64,000 bases of DNA from contig NZ_FNRI01000006.1 in the NCBI RefSeq assembly GCF_900107675.1, positions 124,001-188,000 on the forward strand, read 5' to 3'. The notes under the pieces are model-generated. The model had not been told where the DNA came from and ran no database searches. It worked only from the letters and a program-made list of their open reading frames with translations. Origin of the DNA: Alistipes timonensis JC136 (lineage in GTDB: Bacteria; Bacteroidota; Bacteroidia; Bacteroidales; Rikenellaceae). How positions within the stretch are numbered: the first letter of the stretch is position 1; the number at the start of each line of letters is the position of its first letter. Positions 42,875 to 52,737 of the stretch are shown piece after piece. A program made the translations under genes and the position numbers.

Positions 42875-43909
42875 ATGAAAAAGAACCTTTTGCTGAAAAC
42901 TTTTGCGGCGCTGCTCCTGCTGCTGACGACGACTGCGGCCCAGGCTGCGGAACCGATGCTGGCATTGGAGAAATACACGGTGCCCGTCGGGGTGCCGGGT
43001 GCGGCGGTGGGACGTTTCTCCACGGAGGTGCCTGTCGTGCTCGCCGACGATCCCTCGGGGCTCTTCGAGATCGCGGACAACCGGCTGAAACTCCGCAAAA
43101 AAGCGGTCGTGACGGCTTCGTCGCCCATCCTGTTCGAGATCGAGGTCGCATGCGGCGATGCGCAGAAGCGGTTCACCATTGTCAAAGACGAGTTTATCCG
43201 CAACAAGGTAGTGGCCCACCGCGGCGCATGGAAAGGCTATGGGTATCACCAGAATTCGCGCCATTCGCTGCGCAAGGCGATCGAACTGGGATGCGAAGCC
43301 TCGGAGTTCGATGCCTGGCTCACGAAGGACAAGTACATCGCCATCAATCATGATTACGAGTACGACGGCATGATCGTCGAGCTGTCGAAACTGGCCGACA
43401 TGCGGCGCGTGATTCTGGAGCAGGGCGAAGTGATGGCGACGCTGGACGAGTATCTGGATATCATCCGCGGGCAGAACCGGACGCGGCTGGTGCTGGAGCT
43501 GAAATCCATGCCGACGAACAAAATAGGCCTCGAACTGGCCGACGCCGCCGTGGCGATGGTGCACAAGATGGGCGCACAGGCATGGGTCGACTACATCAGC
43601 TTCGACTACGAGGTGCTGAAACGGGTGCGTGCGCTCGATCCCACGGCGCACATCGCCTACCTGGGAGCCGTCGTGCCGATGGATCAGCAGAAGATCGAGG
43701 GTATGAACGGCATTGACTACCATTTTTCGCAGTTCGACAACATGCCGCGGCTCTACGACCGGGCGCGGATGCTGGGGCTGACGATCAACGTCTGGACGGT
43801 CAACGACCCGAAGATCATGGAGCGCATGCTCGACATGGGGGTCGATTTCATCACCACGGACGAGCCCGCGATGCTGCTGGAGATGATTGAAAAACGGAAC
43901 GAACGATAG
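42875..43909 (+). CDS. Glycerophosphodiester phosphodiesterase (GDPD) family protein
   Basis: 344 residues with a Sec signal (MKKNLLLKTFAALLLLLTTTAAQA). A short beta domain (25-105) precedes the GDPD barrel: VVAHRGAWKGYG, EASEFDAWLTKDKYIAINHD with the metal-binding Glu/Asp and catalytic histidines, VLELKSM, and INVWTVNDP near the C-terminus. Family enzymes hydrolyse glycerophosphodiesters, and GlpQ-type members also degrade glycerol-phosphate teichoic acids. Within this PUL it may act on a phosphodiester-containing glycan, which is an inference. Confidence 0.9.
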   Translation: MKKNLLLKTFAALLLLLTTTAAQAAEPMLALEKYTVPVGVPGAAVGRFSTEVPVVLADDPSGLFEIADNRLKLRKKAVVTASSPILFEIEVACGDAQKRFTIVKDEFIRNKVVAHRGAWKGYGYHQNSRHSLRKAIELGCEASEFDAWLTKDKYIAINHDYEYDGMIVELSKLADMRRVILEQGEVMATLDEYLDIIRGQNRTRLVLELKSMPTNKIGLELADAAVAMVHKMGAQAWVDYISFDYEVLKRVRALDPTAHIAYLGAVVPMDQQKIEGMNGIDYHFSQFDNMPRLYDRARMLGLTINVWTVNDPKIMERMLDMGVDFITTDEPAMLLEMIEKRNER

Positions 43910-43960
43910 TAACACGTAACAAGTAATACAACAGCCAAATAACCTTAAAAAAGAATGATT

Positions 43961-45454
43961 ATGAAACGATTGTTTTTAACCCTGGCACTTGGTGCGATGG
44001 CCGTTTTCGGCCTGAATTCGTGCTCGGACGACGACTCCGAAGGAGGAGGCGAGAAGCGTCCGTATTGTGAGATCGAGAAATTCTCGGTTTCCGTTCCCAA
44101 CGTCGATGTCAAGATCGACAAGGACAAAGCCGTTGTGGAACTCTATGTGGCCCCCGACCTGCTGGAGCTGCTCTCCGATGTGACGCCTACGGGCGAGCTC
44201 TCCATCGGCGCTACGGTGGTTCCCGCGTTCAGCGTGAAGCAGGACTTCACCAAGGAGGTGACCTATCTCGTGACTGCCGAGGACGGCAAAACGCAGAAAA
44301 CCTGGACCGTGAAACCCGTCGTCAGCAAGTATGTGGCTCAGGGTATCGGTACGGTGAAACTGCTTTGGGCGAAGAAAGCATCGGAAATCGGCCTCACGGT
44401 CAACGAGCCTACGATCGCCTCGTTTGAGGACAAGGTGGTTGTTTCCCGCCCGGGTATGATTATCGACGGCACTACCGGCGAGAACACCGGCGAGACGCTC
44501 AATATCGATGGTATCGAGTGTAATCCTGCGAATGCTGCAACACTGCTTCCTTTTGTCGTTGCCAACGACAGCAAAGGCAATCTGCTGGGTGCGACACTGG
44601 GCGCCTGGGCTCTGAATAACAATCCCTGGAAGGTCTACAAATGGACCGCACTGAATGCCGCTCCCGTGGAGGTGCTCAGCTACGAGCAGTCGGCAACGGA
44701 GAGCTTCGGTCGTCGTCTGACGGCTGTCGGCGATGTCAACGGCAATGCGATCATTACGTCGCTCAGCGTGACCGATTATAACCTGAAACCCAACAATAAT
44801 CCTGCTGCCGCACCCGCAGCCCACTACTGCTGGAAGATAACCAACGGTGTCGTCAATACGAAGCCGGAATTGGTCGCCGTGCCGGCCGGATACCGTGCCG
44901 GCAATATGTATCAGGTGCTTTGGCCCGCCAGCGAACTGGCTGTCAAGCCGTTCTATTTCAGCGATCCGGGCGCTTCGAACGCCGTGCCTGTGACCCGTCT
45001 GGGTTATGTGGGTCTCGACGACCAGATCGTTTACTTCAAGGGCGGCGTGAACCCGAGCGACATCATGGGCGGCGGCGACGAAATGTTTAAGGAGACCGGC
45101 TACGGCCGCAAGGTGCTCCAGAGCCAGCCGTTCACGTTCAACGGTGTGAATTACCTCGCCGTATGTGCATTCTACAGCACCGAGATCGGTACGAACGGCG
45201 CTACCGAGGACAAGGTTTACCTCTACACGCAGTTGCTCGAGGTTTCGGGCAAGGACTACAAGGTTGCCTATGTCGGCAAGGATGTCTTCGACGGCAAGGT
45301 GTCGGTGCTTAACCCCAACGGAACGGGCGGTCTGGCCATCAGCGTGGTTGCCGAGGGCAGCGGTGACGACGAAGGCGAGCTGAGCTGCCGCGTTTACAAC
45401 CTCCTGTCGGGTGTCGGCATGGTCGGCTACGAGATCAACAACGTCAAGGAGTAA
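43961..45454 (+). CDS. DUF5018-like surface lipoprotein (putative glycan-binding)
   Basis: About 497 residues; the ATG at 43961 is chosen over 43955 because it begins MKRLFLTLALGAMAVFG directly. The lipobox is LNSC, followed by an acidic SDDDSEGGGE stretch resembling the Bacteroidota surface-export signal. A beta-sandwich region (40-120: FTKEVTYLVTAEDGKTQKTW) typical of DUF5018 is followed by a beta-rich, possibly propeller-like domain. Such lipoproteins upstream of susC often bind glycan. Function is inferred from position. Confidence 0.75.
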   Translation: MKRLFLTLALGAMAVFGLNSCSDDDSEGGGEKRPYCEIEKFSVSVPNVDVKIDKDKAVVELYVAPDLLELLSDVTPTGELSIGATVVPAFSVKQDFTKEVTYLVTAEDGKTQKTWTVKPVVSKYVAQGIGTVKLLWAKKASEIGLTVNEPTIASFEDKVVVSRPGMIIDGTTGENTGETLNIDGIECNPANAATLLPFVVANDSKGNLLGATLGAWALNNNPWKVYKWTALNAAPVEVLSYEQSATESFGRRLTAVGDVNGNAIITSLSVTDYNLKPNNNPAAAPAAHYCWKITNGVVNTKPELVAVPAGYRAGNMYQVLWPASELAVKPFYFSDPGASNAVPVTRLGYVGLDDQIVYFKGGVNPSDIMGGGDEMFKETGYGRKVLQSQPFTFNGVNYLAVCAFYSTEIGTNGATEDKVYLYTQLLEVSGKDYKVAYVGKDVFDGKVSVLNPNGTGGLAISVVAEGSGDDEGELSCRVYNLLSGVGMVGYEINNVKE

Positions 45455-45468
45455 CCTCCTTTCGATTG

Positions 45469-45509
45469 CCGGAGGGGTTCCGCCTGTGCGGTCACTCCTC
45501 CGGTTTTTT
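45469..45509 (+). terminator. Intrinsic terminator inside the PUL
   Basis: CCGGAGG (45469-45475) pairs with CCTCCGG (45497-45503), with an inner CCGC/GCGG helix, followed by six T. It separates the enzyme/lipoprotein genes from susC-susD and probably lowers or uncouples downstream expression. Confidence 0.8.
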
Positions 45510-45549
45510 CAGTTAATCGCCGCTGTTAAAGGCTGAGACAAATTTTTGT

Positions 45550-48500
45550 ATGAAGAAATTAGCACTCCTAATCCTGCTTTTGGTCGGCTGCGTGTCGTTG
45601 CATGCGCAAACCGCGTCGAAACCGGCCTCCAAAAAGCTGACCCTGACGGGTAAGGTCGTCTCCTCTGCCGGAGAGCCCGTGATCGGTGCGACGATCGTCG
45701 TCGAAGGTTCGAAACCGATGATCGCAACGGCCGCGGGCGTGGATGGGTCCTACTCCATCACGCTGCCCTCCGGGTCGGTCTCGCTGACCGTCAGCTCCAT
45801 CGGCTACAACAGCCGTACCGTTCCGGTGAACAACCGGACCCGGCTCGACATCACCCTCGAAACCGAGGACCGGCAGATCGACGACGTGGTCGTGGTCGGA
45901 TACCAGGTTCAGAAAAAGGTCACCCTCACCGGCTCCGTCTCGGCGATCTCCGGAAAGGACATCGTCAAACGCGATGCTCCCAACCTCTCCTCGGCCCTTC
46001 AGGGATTGATGCCCGGTGTCAGCGTCGTGCAGGGATCGGGACGTCCCGGCGCCGACGGCGGCCAGATCACCATCCGCGGTATCGGTTCGATCAATTCGAG
46101 CACCAGCCCGCTGATCCTGATCGACGGTGTCGAAGGCGACATCAATCAGGTCGACATGAACAGCGTGGAGAGCATCTCCGCCCTGAAAGACGCATCGGCG
46201 GCTATTTACGGTTCGCGCGCCTCGAACGGCGTCATTCTCGTCACCACCAAGCGCGGCAAGAGCGAGACGCCCCAGTTCACCTACACGGGTTACTATGCCA
46301 TTACCGCTCCGACGGAGATGCCGACGCCCGTTTCCGGAGCCGAATACATGGAGTATATGAATATCGCGGCCCTGAACTCCGGGCAGAGCATCCGTTTCGA
46401 CCCCGCCTACATCGCCGAGTACAAGCGTTACGGCGCCGACAACTGGACGACGTTCGATACCGACTGGAAGAAGGAGATGCTCAAAAAGAGTTCCTACATG
46501 CACCGCCACGCGCTGAGCATTTCCGGAAAGGGCAATATCTGCTCCTACTACATCGACGGTTCGTACCAGTTCCAGGACGGCCTGATCGAGAACAACAACT
46601 TTTCGCGCAAGACCTTCCGTGTGAATACCGACATGAACCTCGCCAAATGGGCCACCCTGAGCGTGGATTTCAGTGCTTTCGGAACCTCGGAGACCGTGCC
46701 GTCGATCTCCACTCCCGAGAAGCTGATCGGCGAGGCGCTGACCTACACCCCGACGCTGGCCGGCATCAACCGCGACGGCACTTGGGGCGAGGGTCTCAAC
46801 GGTTACAATCCCATCGCCATCCTTAAGGTGGGCGGTACGCAGCGTAACGACGTGACCGGTTTCAATCCCAAGGCGAACCTGACGGTCAAACTGCCTTACA
46901 ACCTCGAATTCAAAACGCTGTTCAGTTATCGCTACCAGCACGACAACCAGAAGATCGTGACCAAACCCTACGATACTTACACGCAGGGCATGCTGAAATA
47001 TACTTATCCCGACACGACGCCGGACGGAAAGGTCTCGATGTACTGGAAGAAAAATCAGCAGATCCAGTTCAACGCCAGCTTCTCCTATAAGAATACTTTC
47101 AGGGAGAACCACAATTTCAGTGCGCTGGCCGGCGTGCAGCTCGAAACGCTTCTTTCGCAGAGCCTTTCGGGTTCGCGCGAGGGATTCTTCATCCCCGGGT
47201 ACGACGAGATGGGCGTCGGGTCGAAAACCCAGACCAGTTCGTCGGCGCGGGACGAGTGGGCGATGCTCTCGTATTACAGCGTGCTCAACTACAACTACAA
47301 GGAGAAATACCTCATCGAGCTCACCGGGCGTCTCGACGGTTCGTCGCGCTTCATGCCGGACAACCGCTGGGGCTTCTTCCCCGGAGGTTCGGTGGCTTAC
47401 CGTATCTCGCAGGAGCCGTTCTGGCAGTCGGTGGAGAAGTATGTCTCCTCGCTGAAGATTCGTGCCTCCTATGCGCACTTCGGCAACCAGTGGCTCAACG
47501 ACTACTATCCGTTCGCGAGCCAGATGAACACTAACCTCTGGAACGGTTATTTCTTCAACGGCGAGCAGTTCTTGGGCAGCATTCAGGAGAAGCTCTTCAA
47601 TGCCGACATCTCGTGGGAAACCTCCAAGCAGGCCAATATCGGTCTGGATATGGGATTCCTCGGCGACAAGCTCACGCTGACGGTCGACCTTTTCAACCGG
47701 AAGATCTCGGACCTGATCCAGGTTCCGACGATCCCGACCTTTGTCGTCTACAATGCCCCGTATTTCAATATCGGAAAGATGCAGGCGCGGGGTTATGACA
47801 TTTCGATTTCGTACCGCGGCTCGTCGAAGAACGGCAACTGGCGCTATTCGTTCACGGGCAACTTCTCCGATGCCAAGAGTACAATTCTCGAAGTCGCGGA
47901 CATTGCCGATACCAATGATATTACGGCGCTGCGCCCCGGTGAACTCCGCAACGCCATCCGCGGCTGGAAGACCGACGGTTTTTACCGCGACCAGGCCGAC
48001 ATCGACGCTTCGCCGGCGTTCAACAACGACAAGACGAACCTCAAACCCGGTGACGTGAAGTACCGCGACAAGGACGGCAACGGCGTGATCGACTACAACG
48101 ACGTCTATACGCTGGGCGACGGAAGTCCCCGCTACCTATACAGCCTGACGGCCAACATCTCGTGGAAGAATTTCGACCTTTCGGTCTTCATCCAGGGGGT
48201 CGGCGAGCGGATGAAGCGCTACAACGGCGCCGGTATCGTCCCGTTCGACAACGGACGTTCGATGTTCGAAAGCCAGACCGACTATTGGCGCGAGGACAAC
48301 CTCAATGCCAAGTTCCCCCGGCTGTCGATCAACAACAAGAACAACTACTACTCGTCCGACGTCTGGGTGAAGAATGCCGGTTACGTGCGTCTGAAGAATG
48401 TGTCGCTGAGCTACCGCATTCCCAAGAAGGTCATCTCGAAGCTCCGTCTCCAGAGCGCGCGCGTCTATGTCACCGGGCAAAACCTCTTCACGCTCTCCGA

Positions 48501-48600
48501 TGCTTTCGAAGGGTTCGATCCGGAGGGTAACAACTCTTACGGTTCCGAGTTCTATCCGATCATGCGTGTATTTACCGTCGGTCTTGATTTACGCTTCTGA
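45550..48600 (+). CDS. SusC/RagA family TonB-linked outer membrane protein
   Basis: 1016 residues. Signal peptide, then a carboxypeptidase-regulatory-like beta domain (about 33-110: LTGKVVSSAGEPVIGATIVV), the TonB-box/plug region (DDVVVVGYQVQKKVTLTGSV, then TIRGIGSINSSTSPLILIDG), and a 22-strand barrel ending YPIMRVFTVGLDLRF. With the SusD partner it forms a TonB-driven glycan importer in the outer membrane. The gene follows a terminator by 40 bp with no clear promoter box, so some read-through is likely. Confidence 0.97.
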   Translation: MKKLALLILLLVGCVSLHAQTASKPASKKLTLTGKVVSSAGEPVIGATIVVEGSKPMIATAAGVDGSYSITLPSGSVSLTVSSIGYNSRTVPVNNRTRLDITLETEDRQIDDVVVVGYQVQKKVTLTGSVSAISGKDIVKRDAPNLSSALQGLMPGVSVVQGSGRPGADGGQITIRGIGSINSSTSPLILIDGVEGDINQVDMNSVESISALKDASAAIYGSRASNGVILVTTKRGKSETPQFTYTGYYAITAPTEMPTPVSGAEYMEYMNIAALNSGQSIRFDPAYIAEYKRYGADNWTTFDTDWKKEMLKKSSYMHRHALSISGKGNICSYYIDGSYQFQDGLIENNNFSRKTFRVNTDMNLAKWATLSVDFSAFGTSETVPSISTPEKLIGEALTYTPTLAGINRDGTWGEGLNGYNPIAILKVGGTQRNDVTGFNPKANLTVKLPYNLEFKTLFSYRYQHDNQKIVTKPYDTYTQGMLKYTYPDTTPDGKVSMYWKKNQQIQFNASFSYKNTFRENHNFSALAGVQLETLLSQSLSGSREGFFIPGYDEMGVGSKTQTSSSARDEWAMLSYYSVLNYNYKEKYLIELTGRLDGSSRFMPDNRWGFFPGGSVAYRISQEPFWQSVEKYVSSLKIRASYAHFGNQWLNDYYPFASQMNTNLWNGYFFNGEQFLGSIQEKLFNADISWETSKQANIGLDMGFLGDKLTLTVDLFNRKISDLIQVPTIPTFVVYNAPYFNIGKMQARGYDISISYRGSSKNGNWRYSFTGNFSDAKSTILEVADIADTNDITALRPGELRNAIRGWKTDGFYRDQADIDASPAFNNDKTNLKPGDVKYRDKDGNGVIDYNDVYTLGDGSPRYLYSLTANISWKNFDLSVFIQGVGERMKRYNGAGIVPFDNGRSMFESQTDYWREDNLNAKFPRLSINNKNNYYSSDVWVKNAGYVRLKNVSLSYRIPKKVISKLRLQSARVYVTGQNLFTLSDAFEGFDPEGNNSYGSEFYPIMRVFTVGLDLRF

Positions 48601-48602
48601 TT

Positions 48603-50450
48603 ATGAAAAAGTTCATTAAATATCCGATCCTGCTGCTCTGCCTGCTGTCGATGACATCCTGCGCGGAGGACTTCCTGAACCGCTACCCGTCGAAACCCAC
48701 CACGGGAGACTTCTTCAAAAGCGAGGAGGCCGCCAAACTGGCGCTGACGGGAATCTACAACGGCCTCTACCTCTGGTCGAGCGGCGCCGCCATCGGCTAT
48801 ATGCTCCCCGGGCCCGCCTCTTACGACGCCCTGACCGGGTTGGTGATGACCCGCGACGAGAACGAAACGCTCGGTTCCGGCCGGATCTGGCCCGACGACA
48901 GCACGATTCTCGCCTACTGGAAATCGTGGTATGTCATCATCCAGCGTGCCAACACCATGCTGGTCAATGCCGATCCCTCGCAGTCCGGGAACATGGCGCG
49001 TCTTACGGCCGAAGCCCGTGTGCTCCGGGCCATGGCTTACTACTACCTGATCTCGATGTTCGGCGACGTGCCCTTCTTTACCGCGCCGCCGGCGTTCGAG
49101 GATTTCAAATGTCAGCGCACGTCGAAGGTCACGATCCTCGACTTCGTACTCAGGGAGTTGGATGAGGCGGCCGCGATCCTTCCCGAATGGACCGCTTCCG
49201 AGCGGGGCCGGGTCGACAAGGCTGCGGCCTACGGCATCCTGTCGCGCGCCGCGCTGATGGGCGGCAGTTTCAACTACAACAATGATGCGGCTCATTACTT
49301 TAAGATCGCCGCCGATGCGGCCGAGAAGGTGATCGGCAAGCGCGGATTGTGCAAGGACTTCGGATCGCTCTTCACCACGACGGGACAGGCGCAGCCCGAT
49401 GCCCGCGATGAGCTCATTCTGGAAATTGCATTCTACAACACGGGAGAGGCGAAGTTTCATTATGTGGGCTATACCGAGACGAGCCGTTTTGTCGGGCAGA
49501 CCAGCCGTTATCCGACCCAGACGCTCTTCGATACCTTCGAGTGCATCGACGGCAAACGGATCGACGAGTCGCCGCTCTACGATCCCACCGACCCGAAAAA
49601 GAACCGCGACCCGCGGCTCCGGTCCTCGATCTTCATCACGGGCGACACCATTACGGTTAATACGGGCAGCGGCAAGGTGAAGGCGATCCTCAATGCCTAC
49701 GAGGGTGATTCGAACGATAAGGAGAATTATCGTAAGACGTTGAAATACAATTATGATACGCAAAAGTGGGAGAAGACGGACAACCTCGATTTCACCGATC
49801 CGTCGGCATTCACCAGCTTCGCCAATGCGGGCAAAGGCTATATGTGCGGCAAGTTCCAGCGCGACAGTACGGAGAACATCAGCCAGTCGACCGTCAACTT
49901 CCCGATCCTGCGTTATGCGGAGGTGCTGCTGAACTTCGCCGAAGCGAAGATCGAGCTCTGGGCCCTGGGCGCCGAAGCCGAGGACGACCGCATCTATACG
50001 GCGATCAACGAGGTCCGCAACCGCGTCGGCATGCCCGACGTGTCGAGCGACCGGGTCGGCAATGTGGAGAAGATGCGCCAGTTGGTGCGCCGCGAGCGCA
50101 AGGTGGAACTCGCATTCGAGGGGCTTCACCTGATCGACCTGCGCCGCTGGGACATCGGCGACCTGGAGAACTCGCAGCCGGTCTACGGCATGCCCGAAGA
50201 GAAATACGGCGGGTTCAAGGCCCCGTATCCTTCGGTCCAAAAGCTGCCGGTGTTCAATAAGACCGCCCGCCACGACCTGAACGACATTGCGACCTATCCG
50301 GATGCCGAAATCCGCCTCGTGCGCGACAAGAACCGCAAATGGGAGTCGCATTACCGCCTGTGGCCCATTCCGCAGTCGGAGGTCAGCAAGACCGGCATGT
50401 CGCAGAATCCCGGATACGCCGGAGGGGCGACCGATACGTCGAATCAGTGA
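48603..50450 (+). CDS. SusD/RagB family outer membrane lipoprotein
   Basis: 615 residues. Lipobox MTSC, then CAEDFLNRYPSKPTTGDFF and the SusD tetratricopeptide core: LTGIYNGLY, LRAMAYYYLISMFGDVPF, LRYAEVLLNFAEAKIE and HLIDLRRWDIGD. It caps the SusC barrel and captures oligosaccharides at the cell surface. Starts 2 bp after susC. Substrate specificity cannot be read from sequence alone. Confidence 0.97.
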   Translation: MKKFIKYPILLLCLLSMTSCAEDFLNRYPSKPTTGDFFKSEEAAKLALTGIYNGLYLWSSGAAIGYMLPGPASYDALTGLVMTRDENETLGSGRIWPDDSTILAYWKSWYVIIQRANTMLVNADPSQSGNMARLTAEARVLRAMAYYYLISMFGDVPFFTAPPAFEDFKCQRTSKVTILDFVLRELDEAAAILPEWTASERGRVDKAAAYGILSRAALMGGSFNYNNDAAHYFKIAADAAEKVIGKRGLCKDFGSLFTTTGQAQPDARDELILEIAFYNTGEAKFHYVGYTETSRFVGQTSRYPTQTLFDTFECIDGKRIDESPLYDPTDPKKNRDPRLRSSIFITGDTITVNTGSGKVKAILNAYEGDSNDKENYRKTLKYNYDTQKWEKTDNLDFTDPSAFTSFANAGKGYMCGKFQRDSTENISQSTVNFPILRYAEVLLNFAEAKIELWALGAEAEDDRIYTAINEVRNRVGMPDVSSDRVGNVEKMRQLVRRERKVELAFEGLHLIDLRRWDIGDLENSQPVYGMPEEKYGGFKAPYPSVQKLPVFNKTARHDLNDIATYPDAEIRLVRDKNRKWESHYRLWPIPQSEVSKTGMSQNPGYAGGATDTSNQ

Positions 50451-50473
50451 CGGATCGCCGTCGATCGATAATT

Positions 50474-50510
50474 GGCAAGAGGAGTTTTTGACAGGAAAAT
50501 TCCTCTTGCC
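50474..50510 (+). other. Intercistronic hairpin between susD and GH89
   Basis: GGCAAGAGGA (50474-50483) pairs with TCCTCTTGCC (50501-50510), loop 17 nt, followed by a weak TGATTTTC. It could be a partial terminator or a processing/stability element reducing GH89 and esterase expression relative to susCD. Confidence 0.6.
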
Positions 50511-50538
50511 TGATTTTCAAATGCAACAGATTAATCCT

Positions 50539-52737
50539 ATGAAGTCATTTTTTGCAATCCTCGCGCTGCTGGCCGCGGTCGTGTCGTTGCCGGCAGGGTG
50601 CGGCCGCCCGGACGCCGACGTCGCCGCGGCACAGGGATTGGCCGGACGCATCGTCCCCGGCTACGCTTCGAAGATACGCTTCGAGAAGCTGGCTCCCGCG
50701 GCGGATTCCACGGACCGGTTCGAACTGGAGACGGTCGGCCGAAAGCTGGTCGTCCGGGGCAACAACGCCAACTCGATGGCCGTGGGCCTGAACCATTTCC
50801 TGAAATATTACGCCCGCACGAGCGTCTCGTGGTTTGCCGGCCAGCCGGTCGAGGTGCCCGCGGAGATGCCCGTGGTGGCGGAAAAGGTCGCGCACAGCGC
50901 TCTGCTTGACGACCGCTTCTTTTTGAATTACTGCACGTTCGGATATACGATGGTGTGGTGGCAGTGGCGCGACTGGGAGCGGCTGATCGACTGGATGGCG
51001 CTCAACGGCGTGACCCTTCCGCTGGCGATCACGGGGCAGGAGGCCGTGTGGGCGCGGGTGTGGCAGAGACTCGGGCTCACCGACGAGCAGGTCCGCAGCT
51101 ATTTCACCGGTCCGGCCCATCTGCCGTGGCACCGGATGTCGAATCTCGACTACTGGCAGTCGCCGCTGCCCCAGAGCTGGCTCGACGCGCAGGTGGAGCT
51201 GCAGAAGCGGATCGTGGCCCGTGAGCGGGAGCTGAACATGAAACCCGTGCTTCCGGCCTTCGCCGGACATGTCCCCGCGGAGCTGGGTGAAATTTACCCG
51301 GAGGCCAAAATCTCGCGCATGAGCAAATGGGGCGGTTTCGAGGATCGTTACCGCAGCCATTTCCTCGATCCGCTCGATCCGCTCTTCGCGCGGATTCAGC
51401 GGGAGTTCCTCGCCGAGCAGACCGCACTCTTCGGCACGGACCATATTTACGGTGCCGATCCGTTCAACGAGGTCGATCCGCCGAGCTGGGAACCGGAGTT
51501 CCTCGCCCGGGTCTCCCGGACGATTTACGACACGATGACCGAAGCCGATCCCGAGGCCGAATGGCTCCAGATGACGTGGCTGTTCTACCTCGACCGCGAC
51601 AAGTGGCACGACGACCGGATCGAAGCGTTCGTCACGGCCGTACCGCAGGACAAGATGCTGTTGCTGGACTATTATTGCGAGAATACGGAGGTGTGGCGCC
51701 AGACCCATAGCTACCACGGGCAGCCCTATTTCTGGTGCTATCTGGGCAATTTCGGCGGCAACACGATGCTGGTGGGCAATTTCGACGAGGTCTCGAAGCG
51801 TATCGACGGAGTGCTGGCCGAAGGCGGGAACAACCTGCGGGGTCTCGGTTCTACGCTCGAGGGGCTGGATTCGAACCCCTTCATGTACGACTATGTTTTC
51901 GAACGTGCGTGGGATTTTCCGGTCGATGACGACCGGTGGTTCGACGCGCTGGCCGACCGTTACCTGGGGTATGAGGATACGGGCTACCGCCGGGCCTGGG
52001 ACGCCCTGCGCAAAAATGTCTACATCACCTCTTCGAAATACGGCCACTGTCCGCTGCTGAATGCCCGGCCCACGCTGGAGGGCATTCTCACGGGTACCAC
52101 CGATGCGGAGATCAAATACGACAACGACGAGCTGTTCGAGGTCTGGGCGAAGATGATCGACGCCGGGGATTCCGGGCGCGACACCTATCGCTATTGGCTC
52201 GTGAATGTCGGCCGGCAGACTTTGGGCAACCTTTTCCTGCCGCTGCGCGACGGGTTCACGGCGGCTTGCCGGGCGAAGGATCTCGCACGGATGAAGGAGC
52301 TGCGGAGCGAAATGCTGGAACTGGCGGCGGACCTCGAGACATTGACGGCGCAGCACGGCGCCTTCTCGATGCAGAAGTGGATCGACGACTCGCGCTCCTT
52401 CGGCACGACTCCCGAAGAGCGGGATTACTACGAGGTGAATGGCCGCACGCTTCTCACGACGTGGGGCGACCGGGCGCAGAGCATCAACGACTACGCCAAC
52501 CGCACGTGGTCGGGGCTGGTGGCGGATTACTACGCCGAGCGCTGGCGGATGTTCCTCGATGCGGCGGTCGGAGCCGTCGAAGCGGGGCGGAAGTTCGATG
52601 AAGAGGCGATCTTCAACGCCATGGCCGATTTCGAAAAGGAGTTTGCCGGCAGCACGAAGCCGCTGACGCAGACCCCCGCGGGCGATGTCTGTGAGATCGT
52701 CCGGGAGCTTTACCTGAAATACAAACCCGAATCATGA
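50539..52737 (+). CDS. GH89 alpha-N-acetylglucosaminidase
   Basis: 732 residues from the ATG at 50539, which opens the lipoprotein signal MKSFFAILALLAAVVSLPAGCG. NAGLU family layout: small N-terminal alpha/beta domain (to about 125), catalytic barrel (about 130-470) with FGYTMVWWQWRDWERLIDWM, LPAFAGHVP and the acidic GADPFNEVDPPSWE, where Glu is the likely acid/base, and a C-terminal helical domain. It removes alpha-linked terminal GlcNAc, as in heparan sulfate fragments or gastric mucin GlcNAc-alpha1,4-Gal. Its stop overlaps the esterase start (ATGA). Confidence 0.95.
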   Translation: MKSFFAILALLAAVVSLPAGCGRPDADVAAAQGLAGRIVPGYASKIRFEKLAPAADSTDRFELETVGRKLVVRGNNANSMAVGLNHFLKYYARTSVSWFAGQPVEVPAEMPVVAEKVAHSALLDDRFFLNYCTFGYTMVWWQWRDWERLIDWMALNGVTLPLAITGQEAVWARVWQRLGLTDEQVRSYFTGPAHLPWHRMSNLDYWQSPLPQSWLDAQVELQKRIVARERELNMKPVLPAFAGHVPAELGEIYPEAKISRMSKWGGFEDRYRSHFLDPLDPLFARIQREFLAEQTALFGTDHIYGADPFNEVDPPSWEPEFLARVSRTIYDTMTEADPEAEWLQMTWLFYLDRDKWHDDRIEAFVTAVPQDKMLLLDYYCENTEVWRQTHSYHGQPYFWCYLGNFGGNTMLVGNFDEVSKRIDGVLAEGGNNLRGLGSTLEGLDSNPFMYDYVFERAWDFPVDDDRWFDALADRYLGYEDTGYRRAWDALRKNVYITSSKYGHCPLLNARPTLEGILTGTTDAEIKYDNDELFEVWAKMIDAGDSGRDTYRYWLVNVGRQTLGNLFLPLRDGFTAACRAKDLARMKELRSEMLELAADLETLTAQHGAFSMQKWIDDSRSFGTTPEERDYYEVNGRTLLTTWGDRAQSINDYANRTWSGLVADYYAERWRMFLDAAVGAVEAGRKFDEEAIFNAMADFEKEFAGSTKPLTQTPAGDVCEIVRELYLKYKPES

